A stretch of DNA of 64,000 bases from Phytohabitans rumicis. GTDB taxonomy: Bacteria; Actinomycetota; Actinomycetes; Mycobacteriales; Micromonosporaceae. The stretch's first letter is position 1. Each line of letters starts with the position of its first letter. Location: positions 4,836,001 through 4,900,000 of the forward strand of contig NZ_BLPG01000001.1 in the NCBI RefSeq assembly GCF_011764445.1, read 5' to 3'. The notes below the pieces were generated by a model, which had not been told where the DNA came from, did not search any database, and saw only the letters and a program-made list of their open reading frames with translations. Of this stretch, positions 18,991 through 29,177 are shown piece by piece. The translations under genes were made by a program, and so were the position numbers.

Positions 18991-20385
18991 TTATAGGACC
19001 TTGCCGGGGTTGAACAGGGTGTCCGGGTCGAGGGCGGCTTTGATGGCCTGGTGTACGCGTACGCCCACCGGGCCGATCTCGCGGGCGAGCCACTCCCGCT
19101 TGAGCAGGCCGACGCCGTGCTCGCCGGTGCACGTGCCGCCCAGGGACAGGGTGAGCGACACGATGTCGTCGAAGGCACGCCGGCAGCTGGCCACGCTCGC
19201 CGGGTCGGCGCGGTCCACCACGATGTTCGGGTGCATGTTGCCGTCGCCGGCGTGGCCGACCACGCCGATCGCGACGCCATGCTCCGCGGCGATCTTCTCG
19301 GTGCCGTCGAGGAGGGCGGCCAGGGCCGACCGGGGCACGGCCACGTCGTCGATGATCAGGCCGCCGTTGCCGGTCGGGAAGGACTCGGCCGCGTACTGCT
19401 CCATCGCCGGGTGCGCCAGCCGCCGGGCCTGGAGCAGGGCGGCTGCCTCGACGGCGTCGGTGGCGGCGTACACCTCGTCGGCGCCGGCCTCCTCGCACAG
19501 CGCGGCGATCCGCGCCAGGTCGGCGGCGGCGCGGGGGCCCGTGTCGGACGCGGCGAGCAGCAGCGCCTTCGCGTCGGTGCGCAGTCCCATCGGGCGGTGC
19601 GTCTCGATGGCTATCAGGTGGGTCTGGTCGAGGAACTCCAGCAGGCTGGGCGAGAGCCCGCCGGCCGAGATCGCTGCGACGGCCGCACCGGCGGCCGCCG
19701 TCGACGGGAAGAGCGCCACCATGGTCAGCGACGCTTCGGCGGCCGGCCGCAGCCCCAGCGTGATCTCGGTGATCACGCCCAGCGTTCCCTCAGAGCCCAC
19801 GAAGAGCCGGGTCAGGTCGTAGCCGGCCACACCCTTGGCGGTGCGCCGGCCCGTACGCAGCACTTCGCCGGTGGCCAGCACGACCTCCAGGCCGAGCACG
19901 TACTCGCTGGTCACGCCGTACTTCACGCAGCACATGCCGCCCGCGTTGGTGGCCACGTTGCCGCCGATCGTGGAGGACTCCCACGAGCCGGGGTCGGGCG
20001 GGTAGCGCAGCCCGTGCTTGGCCACCTCCGCCGCGATGGCCGAGTTGATGACGCCGGGCTGCACCACGGCGATCCGGTTCACCGCGTCGACCTCGAGGAT
20101 CCGGTTCAGGGCGGCGGTGGAGAGCACGATGGCGCCGTCCACCGCGTTCGCGGCGCCGGCCAGGCCGGTCCGGGCGCCCTGCGGGACCACCGGGACGCCG
20201 TGCGCCGCCGCGATCTTGACCACCGCGGCGACCTGCTCGGTCGTGCGCGGGCGGACCACGACCGCCGGCATGCCGTACGCGCACAGGTCGGCCTCGTCGC
20301 GCTGATGGCCGCGGAGCAGGTCCGGGTCGGTCAGGACCGCCCCGTCGGGCAGCGCGGATCGCAGATCATCGAGGAGGTCGGCCAT
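18991..20385 (-). CDS. FAD-linked oxidase, GlcD/D-lactate dehydrogenase type
   Basis: A 464-aa flavoprotein with an N-terminal PCMH-type FAD domain (VVPQGARTGLAGAANAVDG at ~66-84 and PDPGSWESSTIGGNVATNAGG around 130-150) and a C-terminal FAD-oxidase domain with GHAGDGNMHPN and GGTCTGEHGVGLLKREWL. These match 2-hydroxyacid dehydrogenases such as glycolate oxidase GlcD and D-lactate dehydrogenase. No glcE/glcF partners are nearby, so a single-subunit D-2-hydroxyacid dehydrogenase is likely. Divergent from the DUF4031 gene. Confidence 0.9.
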   Translation of the reverse strand: MADLLDDLRSALPDGAVLTDPDLLRGHQRDEADLCAYGMPAVVVRPRTTEQVAAVVKIAAAHGVPVVPQGARTGLAGAANAVDGAIVLSTAALNRILEVDAVNRIAVVQPGVINSAIAAEVAKHGLRYPPDPGSWESSTIGGNVATNAGGMCCVKYGVTSEYVLGLEVVLATGEVLRTGRRTAKGVAGYDLTRLFVGSEGTLGVITEITLGLRPAAEASLTMVALFPSTAAAGAAVAAISAGGLSPSLLEFLDQTHLIAIETHRPMGLRTDAKALLLAASDTGPRAAADLARIAALCEEAGADEVYAATDAVEAAALLQARRLAHPAMEQYAAESFPTGNGGLIIDDVAVPRSALAALLDGTEKIAAEHGVAIGVVGHAGDGNMHPNIVVDRADPASVASCRRAFDDIVSLTLSLGGTCTGEHGVGLLKREWLAREIGPVGVRVHQAIKAALDPDTLFNPGKVL

Positions 20386-20414
20386 GCCTCGCAGGTTAGT
20401 CTCCGCGCGTTAGC

Positions 20415-20687
20415 GTGACGACCATGGTGTACGTCGATCCACCCGCCTGGCCGGCCCGGGGGCGACTCTGGTCCCACATGGTCAGCGACGTGTCGTACGC
20501 GGAGTTGCACGCCTTCGCGGAGATGCTGGGCGCGCCCCGGCGCGGGTTCGACCGCGACCACTACGACGTGCCGGCCGACCGGTTCCGGATGGCGGTGTGG
20601 CTGGGCGCCCAGGTCGTGTCGAGCCGCGAGATCGTGCGCCTCCTCCGCGGCGCCGGCCTCCGCCGCCCCAAGCATCTCTGGGGTTAG
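20415..20687 (+). CDS. DUF4031 domain protein
   Basis: A 90-aa protein whose pattern (MVYVDPPAWPARGRLWSHMVSD ... HYDVPADRFRMAVWLGA) matches small DUF4031 proteins of actinobacteria. Function unknown. The start is either GTG at 20415 or ATG at 20424; neither has a strong ribosome binding site. A degenerate hairpin repeat begins at its stop codon. Confidence 0.8.
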   Translation: MTTMVYVDPPAWPARGRLWSHMVSDVSYAELHAFAEMLGAPRRGFDRDHYDVPADRFRMAVWLGAQVVSSREIVRLLRGAGLRRPKHLWG

Positions 20688-20736
20688 CAGGGGACCCTTG
20701 CTATGTAGAAAACGTTAATAGGGTGCCCTTCCTTGC
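20687..20736. repeat. GGTGCCCTTCCTTGC hairpin, degenerate copy
   Basis: The right arm GGGTGCCCTTCCTTGC and the loop TTGCTATG.AGAAAACG.TAA match the hairpin at 35907-35966 almost base for base; the left arm has decayed. It lies between the convergent DUF4031 and HD genes and contains the TAA stop of the latter (20715-20717). Confidence 0.75.
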
Positions 20737-21334
20737 AGCTCGCGCTCTAGGTTGGCGCGGGCCAGAGGGGTCCAGGGGGTGTGGGCGGGGAGGCGGTAGA
20801 GGGTGGGTAGCGCTAGTAGGTGGCGGAGGACGGCTGCTCGGGCGGCGCGAAACGGCTCGTCGGGGACGTGGGCGTACTCGCGGCGGATGGCTCGCGCGTA
20901 GGCGTCGTAGTCCCGGGGGTGGCGGCCAGGATGGCCAGGTCGGCGTCGCAGAGCAGGGCGCCGTCTGGGTCGCCGGGGTCCACGGTGTGGCCGGCGGTCA
21001 GCAGGACCAGGCGTTCGACCTCGGCGGCGTCGGGCACCCCGAGGTCGGTCAGCACCGACCGGGCCAGGGCGGCGCTGGCCCGCTCGTTGGCGTCGCCGGG
21101 AGCGCGCGGGTCGTACACGGCGTCGTGGTACCAGGTGGCCAGCCGCACCGGGTCGGAGCCGCCGTACCCGTCCACAATGGACAGCATCGCCGCGAGGTGG
21201 TCGGTGGTGTGGTAGTGCCGGTGCGGCTCGCGCCACCGGGCCAGCAGGTCGGCGCCGGCCGCGTCCACCGGGGCGTCGTCGGCGGTCGCCCCGGCTCCTC
21301 GTACGGCACGGTGCCACCGTTCGGTCAGCGTCAT
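20715..21334 (-). CDS. HD-superfamily metal-dependent phosphohydrolase (apparent 1-nt frameshift)
   Basis: About 207 residues after restoring one base in the G run 20915-20919, which changes AATPGTT into AATPRDYDAYARAIRREYAHV. Metal ligands are visible in RHYHTTDHLAAML and the HD pair in ATWYHDAVYDP; CDADLAIL supplies a later Asp. This matches the family of predicted HD hydrolases (COG4339 type). The stop codon lies inside the hairpin repeat at 20687-20736, so the repeat has been fitted to the end of the gene. Substrate unknown. Confidence 0.78.
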
Positions 21335-21363
21335 TACTCGATCATGCCGGTAGTGTCCCGGGC

Positions 21364-22535
21364 ATGGCGGCCGCGACAGAAGGACCGGGACGCGCCCTGG
21401 CCAGGCGCACCGGTGCCCGGCTGCGGGACCGCTACCACCGCGTCCGGGTCAACGTCCTGCTGGCCCTGCAGGCCGGGATCGCGGCCGGGCTGGCGTGGTT
21501 CGTGGCGCACGACGTCGTCAACCACCCACGGCCGTTCTTCGCGCCCATCGCCGCGGTGATCACGCTGGCGGTCTCCGTCGGCCAGCGGCTGCGGCGGGCC
21601 TTCGAGCTGGTCGTCGGGGTGGCCATCGGCATCGCGATCGGCGACACCCTGATCTACCTGATCGGCACCGGCCCGGGGCAGGTCGGGCTGGTGGTCACGC
21701 TCGCGATCGTGACCGCCATCTTCTTCGGCGGCGGGTCGGCGTTGATCACCCAGGCGGCCTCGTCGGCGGTGTTGGTCGCCACGCTCACCCCGCCCACGGA
21801 CGGCGTCTCGTTCGACCGGTTCGTCGACGCGCTGGTGGGCGGTCTCATCGGGCTGGGCGTGATGGCGCTCCTGCTGCCCCTCAACCCGCTCACCGTGGTC
21901 GGTCGGGCGGCTAAGCCTGCTCTCGACGTACTCGCGGAAGGGCTGACCGAGACCGCCGAGGCGCTGGCGGAGCGCGACGTGGACCGAGCGGACGCGGCGC
22001 TGGCGCGCCTGCGGGCGGCGGAGAGCGACCTACAGCGGCTGCACGAGGCGATCGACGCGGCGAGCGAGACCGCGGCGCTGGCGCCGGCGCGGTGGCGGAC
22101 CCGGGGCGCGCTGAACCAGTACATCGACGCGGCCGAGCACGTCGCGCGGGCGCTGCGCAACTCGCGCGTGCTGGTGCGGCGGGCGATCCTCGTGATCCAG
22201 GACGGCGAGGAACTGCCCGAGGCGCTCGTGGCGGCGGTGCGCTCGCTCAGCGAGGCGATGGACTGGCTGCGGCGGGAGCTGGGCGATGCCGTGGAGCCGG
22301 TCGCCGCCCGGGAGCGGGCGCTGCGGGCGGCGGGTGAGGCCGGCATGGCGTACGCGGAGGGGTGGGCTTCTCCGGCAGTGTGATCGTGGCGCAGGTGCGT
22401 TCGGCGGCGCTGGACCTGGTCCGCGCCTCGGGGCTGGAGCGCGCCGAGGCCCACCGCCTGGTACGGCGCGCGGTGGGCCGACACGTCCCGGCTACCGACA
22501 AAGAGCACCTCCCGGCTACCGACAAAGAGCGCTGA
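21364..22535 (+). CDS. FUSC-family membrane protein (apparent 1-nt frameshift near the C-terminus)
   Basis: Putative exporter of the FUSC/aromatic-acid-exporter group. Residues ~35-185 contain about five helices (LLALQAGIAAGLAWFVAH, FAPIAAVITLAV, LVVGVAIGIAIGDTLIYLI, VVTLAIVTAIFF, LVGGLIGLGVMALLLP), followed by a long helical cytoplasmic tail. The frame stops at 22383, but one added G in the run 22359-22362 extends the tail by 50 residues through VIVAQVRSAALDLVRASG to a stop at 22535. The new tail ends in a duplicated octapeptide (PATDKE twice). It overlaps the convergent SufS-like gene by 20 bp. Confidence 0.78.
22486..22529 (+). repeat. 24-bp-period tandem repeat at the end of the FUSC gene
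   Basis: TCCCGGCTACCGACAAAGAG occurs at 22486-22505 and again at 22510-22529, exactly 24 bp (eight codons) apart. The second copy also contains the stop codon of the convergent SufS-like gene at 22516-22518. Confidence 0.85.
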
Positions 22536-23690
22536 GCAGGGCCTCCACGTCCGATTCCGTGGTGCCGAGGCCGACGCTGGCGCGCAGCGCGGTCGGCGGC
22601 AGGTCCCGGCGGCCGGTGCGCGCGGCGGCCTCGGCGATCAGCCGGCGGGTCAGCGGATGGGCGCAGAAGAGGCCGTCGCGTACGCCGATGCCGTGGTCGC
22701 GGGCCAGTTCGGCGGCGACTTCGGCGGAGTCCCGCCCGGCGACCACGAACGAGACGATGCCCACCCGCTCGGCGCCGGGGTCGAACATGCGCAGCTCGGC
22801 CACGCCGGGGATCTCGGCCAGCCCGGCCCGCAGGCGGGCGACCAGGGCCCGCTCGGTCGCCTGGACGGCGGTCGGGTCGAGGGTCGTGCACACCGCCGCG
22901 AGCGCCACCGCGCCGAGCAGGTTGGGCGTGCCCGCCTCGTGCCGGGCCGGCCCGGTCGCCCACCGTACGTCGTGGGTGGCCGCGCCCACGTGCCGCGTCG
23001 CCCCGCCCCGGTCAGGTACGGCGGCGCCGCGTCGAGCCAGTCCCCGCGGCCGGCGAGCACGCCCGCGCCGAACGGGGCGTACAGCTTGTGCCCGGACACC
23101 GCCACGTAGTCCAGGTCCAGGTCGGCGATGTCGATCGGTGCGTGCGGGGCCAGCTGTGCTGCGTCCACGGCGATCCGGGCGCCGTGCCGGTGGGCGACCG
23201 CGGCCAGCTCGGCGACCGGCCAGCGCTCGCCGGTGACGTTGCTCGCCCCGGTCACCGCCACCAGCGCGGGCGCGTCCAGCTGGCGCAGAGCCGCGTCGAG
23301 CGCACGGATCGCCGCGCCGGGCGAGTCCGGCACGGGCAGCCGCACCGCGCCCACCGGCCAGGGCAGCAGGTTGGCGTGGTGCTCGGCGCCGTACGTCACC
23401 ACCGGCGTGCCGGCGGGCAGGGCGCGGGCGAGCAGGTTGAGGGCGTCCGTGGTGTTGCGGGTGAAGATGACGTGGTCGCCGGCCCGGGCGCCGAGGAAGT
23501 CGCCCACCGCCTGGCGGGCCACCTCGTACGCCAGCGTGGACCGTTGCGACAGCGCGCCAGCGCCGCGATGCACGCTGCCGTACCACGGCAAAAGCTCGGC
23601 CACGGCGTCGGCCGCCGCCCGCGCGCACGGCGCGGTGGCGGCGTAGTCAAGGTTGATCTGATCGGGTACGCCAAGAACGGTGGTCGTCAC
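22516..23690 (-). CDS. SufS-like class V aminotransferase / cysteine desulfurase under SAM-IV control (apparent 1-nt frameshift)
   Basis: PLP enzyme of fold type I, about 391 aa. PLP binding: Lys202 in SGHKLYAPFG, with HHANLLPW and VDAAQLAPH upstream. The C-terminal GLFCAHPLTRRL aligns with the GxHCAQPLMRR segment of SufS, placing a cysteine (about residue 343) at the persulfide position, so desulfurase activity is plausible. The frame breaks in the C runs 23001-23009; one extra base gives LTGAGATRHVGAATHDVRW. The GTG start at 23690 has a GGAGG site. A SAM-IV riboswitch sits in the leader, placing the gene in methionine/sulfur supply. It could instead be a cysteine lyase of the same family. 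Confidence 0.85.
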
Positions 23691-23740
23691 GGAATGCCTC
23701 CGGAGTGCGCGCTTGTCCGGCGGACCGTCCGGCCGGACCC

Positions 23741-23823
23741 GGTCATCACCCGGGGCACCCCACCGCGAACTCAACGAGGGTTGCCGGCCAGCAAGCCGGG
23801 GCTTCACGCTGGCGCTCGTGACC
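23741..23823 (-). promoter_or_regulatory. SAM-IV riboswitch
   Basis: Read on the minus strand, GGTCACGAGCGCCAGCG opens P1/P2, followed by GAAGCCCCGGCTTGCTGGC, CGGCAACCCTC, GCGGTGGGGTGCCCCGGGTG and the closing ATGACC. I recall this as nearly identical to the mycobacterial SAM-IV aptamer, including the pseudoknot-forming GGGGTGCCCC. It ends about 50 nt before the SufS-like start. A GGACGGTCC-type hairpin between aptamer and ribosome binding site (~23705-23740) may be the expression platform (inference). Confidence 0.93.
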
Positions 23824-23852
23824 TACCGCCGATCATAGCTAGGCTGGCGGGC

Positions 23853-25234
23853 ATGGCCAACGACGCGCCTCCGCTGCTGCCGCCGCCCCGGCACCGCCAC
23901 CGGTGCTACCGGCGCAGAAGCGGGTGGGGCGGCGCGCAGTCCAGGTCGGCCTCGTCATCGCGTTCATCGCCGCGTGCGCGATCGGGATGCTCGGCTACCT
24001 CGGCTACAACATCGGCGTCACCGCGTTGATCATCGGGTTGGTCGCCGCGATCCTGCCGGTGCCGGCGCTGGTCGCCTGCTTCCTGTGGCTCGACCGGTAC
24101 GAGCCGGAGCCGGCGAAGTACCTCGTCTTCTGTTTCGCCTGGGGCGCGTTCGTCTCGACTGCGGCGTCGCTGCTCGTCAACACCGTGTCGGCCTCGGCCT
24201 TCTCCCGCTTCGGCATCCCGGACGCGCTGGTGGCGGTGCTGGTCGCGCCGTTCATCGAGGAGCTGACCAAGGCGCTCGGGCCGATCCTGCTGCTGTGGCG
24301 GCGGCGCCGGGAGTGGTCCGGGGTCACCGACGGCATCGTCTACTGTGGCCTGTCCGCGATCGGCTTCGCCATGGTGGAAAACATCCTCTACCTGGGCGGG
24401 CACGGCTACGCGGCGGGCGCCGACCAGTACGGCCCGGCCACCGGCGCGCAGATGGTCTTCGCGCTCTTCATCGGCCGCATCCTGCTGTTCGGCTTTGCCC
24501 ACCCGCTCTTCACCTCGATGACCGGCGTCGGGCTGGGCATCGCGTCCCGCACGGGCGACCGCCGGCTCCGGTGGCTGGCCCCGATCGGCGGCCTGCTGCT
24601 CGCGATGATGCTGCACGGCACCTGGAACCTCATCCCCACGCTGGCACAGGCCACCGGGGAAAACCTGATCCTGCTGTACGGCTTCATCGGCGTGATGGTG
24701 CCGGTCTTCTTCGGGATGGTGGGCTTCGCGATCTGGCTGCGCGGCTGGGAGGGCCGCCTCACCGAGCGCACGCTCCCCGCGTACGTGCGGTCGGGCTGGC
24801 TGTCCCCGCCCGAGGTGGCGGCGCTGGGCAGCCTCGGCCGGCGGCACTCCGCCCGCCGGTGGGCGCGCCGCGTCGCCGGTGAGACGGGCCTGCGGGCGAT
24901 GCGCGCGTACCAGTTCGCGGCCACCCGGCTGGCGCTGCTGCGCGACGGGATGCGGCGGGGCCTCTACGACACCCCGGAGGAGGCGGCCCGCGCGGCGGCG
25001 GAGGAGCGGCAGCTACTGGAGTCGATCGCCGCGTACCGGCAGGCGTTCGTGGGGCGGGACCCGCAGGCGCCGCCCGCCATCTGGGACGGCGTTCGCTATC
25101 AGGTGAGATTTCCGGACGGCGTCACCCGTACGCTCGACGCGCCCGACGAGCCGGTTGTGCCCGTTCCGGTGGTGCTGACGCCGCCGCCCCCGCCTCCGCC
25201 TCCGCCGCCGGCCTACCAGTACTACTACAGATAG
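23853..25234 (+). CDS. prsW: PrsW-family intramembrane metalloprotease (apparent 1-nt frameshift)
   Basis: Multi-pass membrane protease of the M82/PrsW family, relatives of which cleave anti-sigma factors. Conserved elements: FIEELTKALGP (Glu-Glu), AMVENILYL, FAHPLFTSM and MMLHGTWNLIP. About eight helices span ~25-285; the cytoplasmic C-terminus has a charged helical part and ends in a polyproline tract before AYQYYYR. The frame is broken at the CCCC run 23886-23889; one extra C yields PPPPAPPPVLPAQKRVGRRAV and places the start at the ATG of 23853. Overlaps the GroES-like gene by 10 bp at the 3' end. Target protein unknown. Confidence 0.82.
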
Positions 25235-25563
25235 AGCCCGGTGGAGTCCGGCTCGACCCGCTGGGCGGCCACCGCGTGCACGTCCCGCTCACGCAGCAGG
25301 ACGTACTCCCGCCCGTGCAGTTCGACCTCGGAGCGGTCGTCGGGGTCGAAGAGCACCCGGTCGCCGGCCACGATCGACCGTACGTGGGGGCCCACGCCGA
25401 CCGCCGTGGCCCAGGACAGCCGGCGCCCCATCGAGGCGGTGGCGGGGATCACGATGCCGACGCTGGATCGGCGCTCTCCCTCGTTGCCCTCGAGGCGTAC
25501 GAGAACGCGGTCGTGCAGCAGCCGGATCGGCAGCCCGTGGTCGAGGTCGGCATTGGCGGTCAC
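25225..25563 (-). CDS. GroES-like (Cpn10 family) protein
   Basis: A 112-aa protein with a Cpn10-like fold pattern: LLHDRVLVRLEGNEGERRSSVGIVIPATA (mobile-loop region), then VAGDRVLFDPDDRSEVELHGREYVLLRERDV. It diverges from true GroES and stands far from any groEL, so it is probably a specialised or orphan homologue rather than the main co-chaperonin. The 3' end overlaps prsW convergently. Confidence 0.8.
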   Translation of the reverse strand: MTANADLDHGLPIRLLHDRVLVRLEGNEGERRSSVGIVIPATASMGRRLSWATAVGVGPHVRSIVAGDRVLFDPDDRSEVELHGREYVLLRERDVHAVAAQRVEPDSTGLYL

Positions 25564-25679
25564 GCCCGAACGCTACCGCGCTTCGATGTGGGGGAGAACT
25601 CAGGGACGAATGGACGGGATTGACGGGTTCCGGCGGGCTACCGTAAGAGGCCGAATCCGCAGTTGAGGAGGGTCGCACC

Positions 25680-26969
25680 GTGACCGAGCGAGCTGACGCG
25701 CCGGCGTCAGGTCTGCAGCGTGTCCGGGCCAACTTGCGACGGGCGTACGAGTCGGGTCGGGAGACCGTTCGCACCCGCCGGGAGGAGGCCGCGCGGCGCG
25801 CCGAAAACGGCAACGGCGGCTTCCAGGACGAGCCGCCGCCGGAAGCCGTCGAGGAGACGCACTCCAGCACCTCCAGCCGGGACGACGCCGACGTGCCCCG
25901 CAGCCTGCGCATCGGGGCCGCCTGGGCCTGGCGCCTGATCGTCCTCGGGGTGCTCGTCTGGGCGCTCATCCGGGTCATCGGCGTGGTCCGCATCGTGGTG
26001 ATCCCGCTGGTCATCGCGATGCTGCTCTCCGCCCTGCTGGCCCCGGCCGTACGGCGGCTGCTGCGCCTGGGCCTCCCGCGCTCGCTCGCCACGGCCGTCG
26101 TCCTGATCGGCGGGATCGCCGCGGTCGCCGGCACCCTGACCCTGGTGATCACCGAGTTCATCGACGGGCTGCCGCAGCTCACCGACAGCGCCACCGCCGG
26201 CGTACGGCAGATCCAGGAGTGGCTCCAGACCGGCCCGCTGCACCTGTCCGAGAGCCAGCTGGACAGCTACATCGACACCGGCGAGCAGTGGCTCGAAGAC
26301 AACACCGAGTCGCTGACCAGCGGCGCCGTCTCCACGGCGACCACGCTCTTCGAAGTGCTCACCGGCATGTTCCTGGTCCTCTTCTCGACGTTCTTCTTCC
26401 TGCGCGACGGCGACAAGATCTGGCGCTTCCTGGTCCGGCTGCTCCCGCTGCGGGCCCGCTGGCAGGTCGACGACGCGGGCCGGGCCGGCTGGCTGACCCT
26501 GGTGGCGTACGTGCGGGCCACCGTGCTGGTGGCGTTCATCGACGCGGTCGGCATCGGCGTCGCCGTGTGGATCCTGGGCATCCCGTTCCCGCTGCCGCTG
26601 GCCGCGCTCGTGTTCCTCGGCGCGTTCATCCCGATCGTCGGCGCCACGCTCTCCGGCGCGGTGGCGGTGCTCATCGCGCTGGTCGACAGCGGCTGGGTCA
26701 GCGCGCTGATCCTGCTCGGCGCGGTGATCGCGGTGCAGCAGCTCGAAGGCCACGTGCTCCAGCCGCTGATCATGGGCCGGGCGGTGGCCATCCACCCGCT
26801 CGCGGTGATCGTGGCGATCGCGGCCGGCGTGGTGCTCGCCGGGATCGTCGGCGCGCTGGTCGCGGTGCCGCTGGTCGCCGTGCTCAACACCGCGATCCGC
26901 CGGCTGACCCACCCGCGCCGGCCGGAGCTGCCGCCCGATGCGGTAGTCGTCGCGTCAACTCCCTCGTAG
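25680..26969 (+). CDS. AI-2E family permease-like membrane protein
   Basis: A 429-aa integral membrane protein of the AI-2E transporter (PerM-like) family. A charged ~80-residue cytoplasmic head precedes paired helices (WRLIVLGVLVWALIRV, VVIPLVIAMLLSALLAP), a soluble segment with amphipathic helices (~165-215), and the C-terminal helices VFLGAFIPIVGATLSG and LEGHVLQPLIMGRAVAIHPL, the family signature. GTG start behind GAGGAGG. Despite the family name, members export varied solutes; the substrate here is not known. Ends 15 bp inside the convergent helicase. Confidence 0.9.
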   Translation: MTERADAPASGLQRVRANLRRAYESGRETVRTRREEAARRAENGNGGFQDEPPPEAVEETHSSTSSRDDADVPRSLRIGAAWAWRLIVLGVLVWALIRVIGVVRIVVIPLVIAMLLSALLAPAVRRLLRLGLPRSLATAVVLIGGIAAVAGTLTLVITEFIDGLPQLTDSATAGVRQIQEWLQTGPLHLSESQLDSYIDTGEQWLEDNTESLTSGAVSTATTLFEVLTGMFLVLFSTFFFLRDGDKIWRFLVRLLPLRARWQVDDAGRAGWLTLVAYVRATVLVAFIDAVGIGVAVWILGIPFPLPLAALVFLGAFIPIVGATLSGAVAVLIALVDSGWVSALILLGAVIAVQQLEGHVLQPLIMGRAVAIHPLAVIVAIAAGVVLAGIVGALVAVPLVAVLNTAIRRLTHPRRPELPPDAVVVASTPS

Positions 26970-28963
26970 CCGCTCCAGCGCGCCCAGCGCGACGTCCTGC
27001 CGCGTCGTGTACCAGAACGGCGGCAGCGACCGGCGCAGGAACTGCCCGTAGCCGCGCGCCGTCTCCAGCCGGGAGTCGAGCACCGCCACCACGCCCTTGT
27101 CACCGGTCGACCGGATCAGCCGGCCGACGCCCTGCGCCAGCCGTACCGCGGCGATCGGCACGCTCACCGCCGCGAACCCGGAGCCGCCCGCCGCGTCCAC
27201 CGCCGCCGCCCGGGCCGCCGCGAGCGGCTCGTCGGGGCGTGGGAAGGGCAGCCGGTCGATCACCACGAGCTGGCACGAGTCGCCCGGCACGTCGACCCCC
27301 TGCCACAGCGACATCACGCCGAACAGGCAGCTCGCGCGGTCTTCGCGGAAGCGCCGCACCAGCAGGGGCAGGGCCTCCTCGCCCTGCAGGAGGATGGGCA
27401 GGTCGGTGCGCGCCCGCAACAGCTCCGCCGCCTGCTGCGCGGCTCGTCGCGACGAAAACAGCCCGAGGGTACGCCCACCGAGCGCGCCGACCAGCTTGAG
27501 CAGCTCGTCGCCGGCCGCCTCGGGCAGGCCGGACGCGGAGGGCCGGGGCAGCCGCGCCGCGACGTACAGGATGCCCTGCCGGGCGTAGTCGAACGGCGAG
27601 CCCACGTCGAGGGACTGCCAGCCGTCGCCTGGGGGCAGTCCGAGCGACTTGGCGACCGTGTCGAACTGGCCGCCCAAGGTGAGCGTCGCCGAGGTCGCGA
27701 CGACCGTGCGCTCGTCGTACAGGTGGGTGGCGAGGGTGCCGGCGACCGAGAGCGGGGCGACGACGAGCGCCCGCCGCCCCCCGTGGTCCGGCTTTTCCAC
27801 CCAGGCCACGTCGTGGTCGGCCTCTTCGAGCAGGCGCTGCGCCGTCTTGGACAGCTCGTCGAGCACGGCCTTGGCCTGCTGCTTGCGGACCGGGTCGGGA
27901 TCGTCGGACTTGATGTCGCCGATGGCGTCGAGGGCCCGCCGGGTGGCCGCGTCGAGCAGCGTGCACGCCCCGCTCAGGGCCGCCGGGAGACCGGTCGTGA
28001 TCCGCCCGGCCGGCGCCTCGGCCAGGCCCACGGCGAGGGCGTCGCCCGCCTCGGCCAGCGCCTCGCCCACCTCGGCCGGCACCAGCGTGCGGGCCCGCCG
28101 GGCGGCCCGGTCGATCTGGTCGGGGTGAGCTCGGCCTGGGCCGCGGAGGAGACCCGGTCGACGAGCTCGTGCGCCTCGTCGACCACGAGCAGCTTGTGCG
28201 GCGGGACGATGTGGCGCCCGGCGAGCATGTCGACGGCCAGCAGGCTGTGGTTGGTCACCACGATGTCGGCCTCGCGGGCGCGCGCCCGGGACGCCTCGGC
28301 GAAGCAGTCCGCCCCGTACGGGCAGCGGTTGGCCCCGACGCACTCGCGGGCCGGCATGGAAACCTGCCGCCATGCCTGGTCTTCGACGCCCGGGTCCAAC
28401 TCGTCGCGGTCGCCGGTCACGGTCTTCATCGCCCACTCGCGCAGCCGCTGGATCTGCTTGCCGAGCCGACCCGCCTCGCCGAGCCACTTGGTGCCGCCGC
28501 TGCCGGGCGCGTCGAAGAGGGCGTCTTCCGGCTCCTCCTCGGCGGAGTTGTCCAACCGGGCCAGGCACAGGTAGTGATGCCGCCCCTTGAGCACGGCGAA
28601 CGTCGGTCGCCGCCGCAGCACCGGCTCGATCGCGTCGGCGAGCCGGGGCAGGTCGTGGTCGACGAGCTGGGACTGGAGCGCGAGCGTGGCGGTGGAGACC
28701 ACCACCGGGCCGTCGACCAGCAGGGCCGGGGTCAGGTAGGCCAGCGACTTGCCCGTGCCCGTGCCGGCCTGGACCAGCAGGTGCTCGCCGGAGTCGACCG
28801 ACTGCTCAATCGCGTGCACCATCTGCTGCTGGCCGGGACGGGCGGCGCCGCCGGGCACCGCGCCCACCGCGGCGGCGAGCAGATCGGCCGCCGTCGGCTG
28901 ACCCGCGGACCGTGGTCGGGGCGCGGGTGGCGTGGCGGGCTCGGCGTTGGTCGCGATCGTCAC
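26955..28963 (-). CDS. DinG/XPD-like ATP-dependent DNA helicase (apparent 1-nt frameshift)
   Basis: Superfamily 2 iron-sulfur helicase, about 669 aa. Walker A is GTGTGKSLAY (~residues 63-72), the DEAH box VVDEAHELVD, and four cysteines for a 4Fe-4S cluster are visible (HHYLCLARL, then CVGANRCPYGADC). C-terminal motifs include SATLTLGG, LFSSRRAAQQ and RLAQGVGRLIRS. The frame breaks at the GGGG run 28122-28125; one base restores AELTPDQIDRAARRA. GTG start at 28963. Such helicases unwind 5' tails, R-loops or D-loops in DNA repair. Confidence 0.87.
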
Positions 28964-29061
28964 GGTGCGACCGTACCTGTGCGCACCGACAGGCCACGGC
29001 TTATCCACAACCCCCACGTAACCCGGCGAGTTATCCACACCCCCGCCCCAAGGGCCCGTTC

Positions 29062-29146
29062 CGTCGATCAAGGGCGAAGGGTCGTGCTTCGATCTCCAAT
29101 CCACGGCCGTTTGCCCTTGATCGGCGCAGGAATCCTTGATCGGCGG
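29062..29146. repeat. CGATCAAGG nested palindrome, copy 4 (reverse)
   Basis: Inner arms GGTCGTG ... CACGGCC with a loop reading CTTCGATCT, i.e. the reverse orientation; one outer unit on the right only. It lies in the divergent interval between the helicase and the pentapeptide-repeat gene. Confidence 0.87.
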
Positions 29147-29177
29147 TGCTGGCGGGTGACGGGGGTAGCGTGGCGCC

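Noticed and set aside
25225..25563. GroES partner of the groEL at 11082
   Set aside because: It is 12 kb away on the other strand with a diverged mobile loop and no CIRCE site; a true groES is expected elsewhere in the genome.
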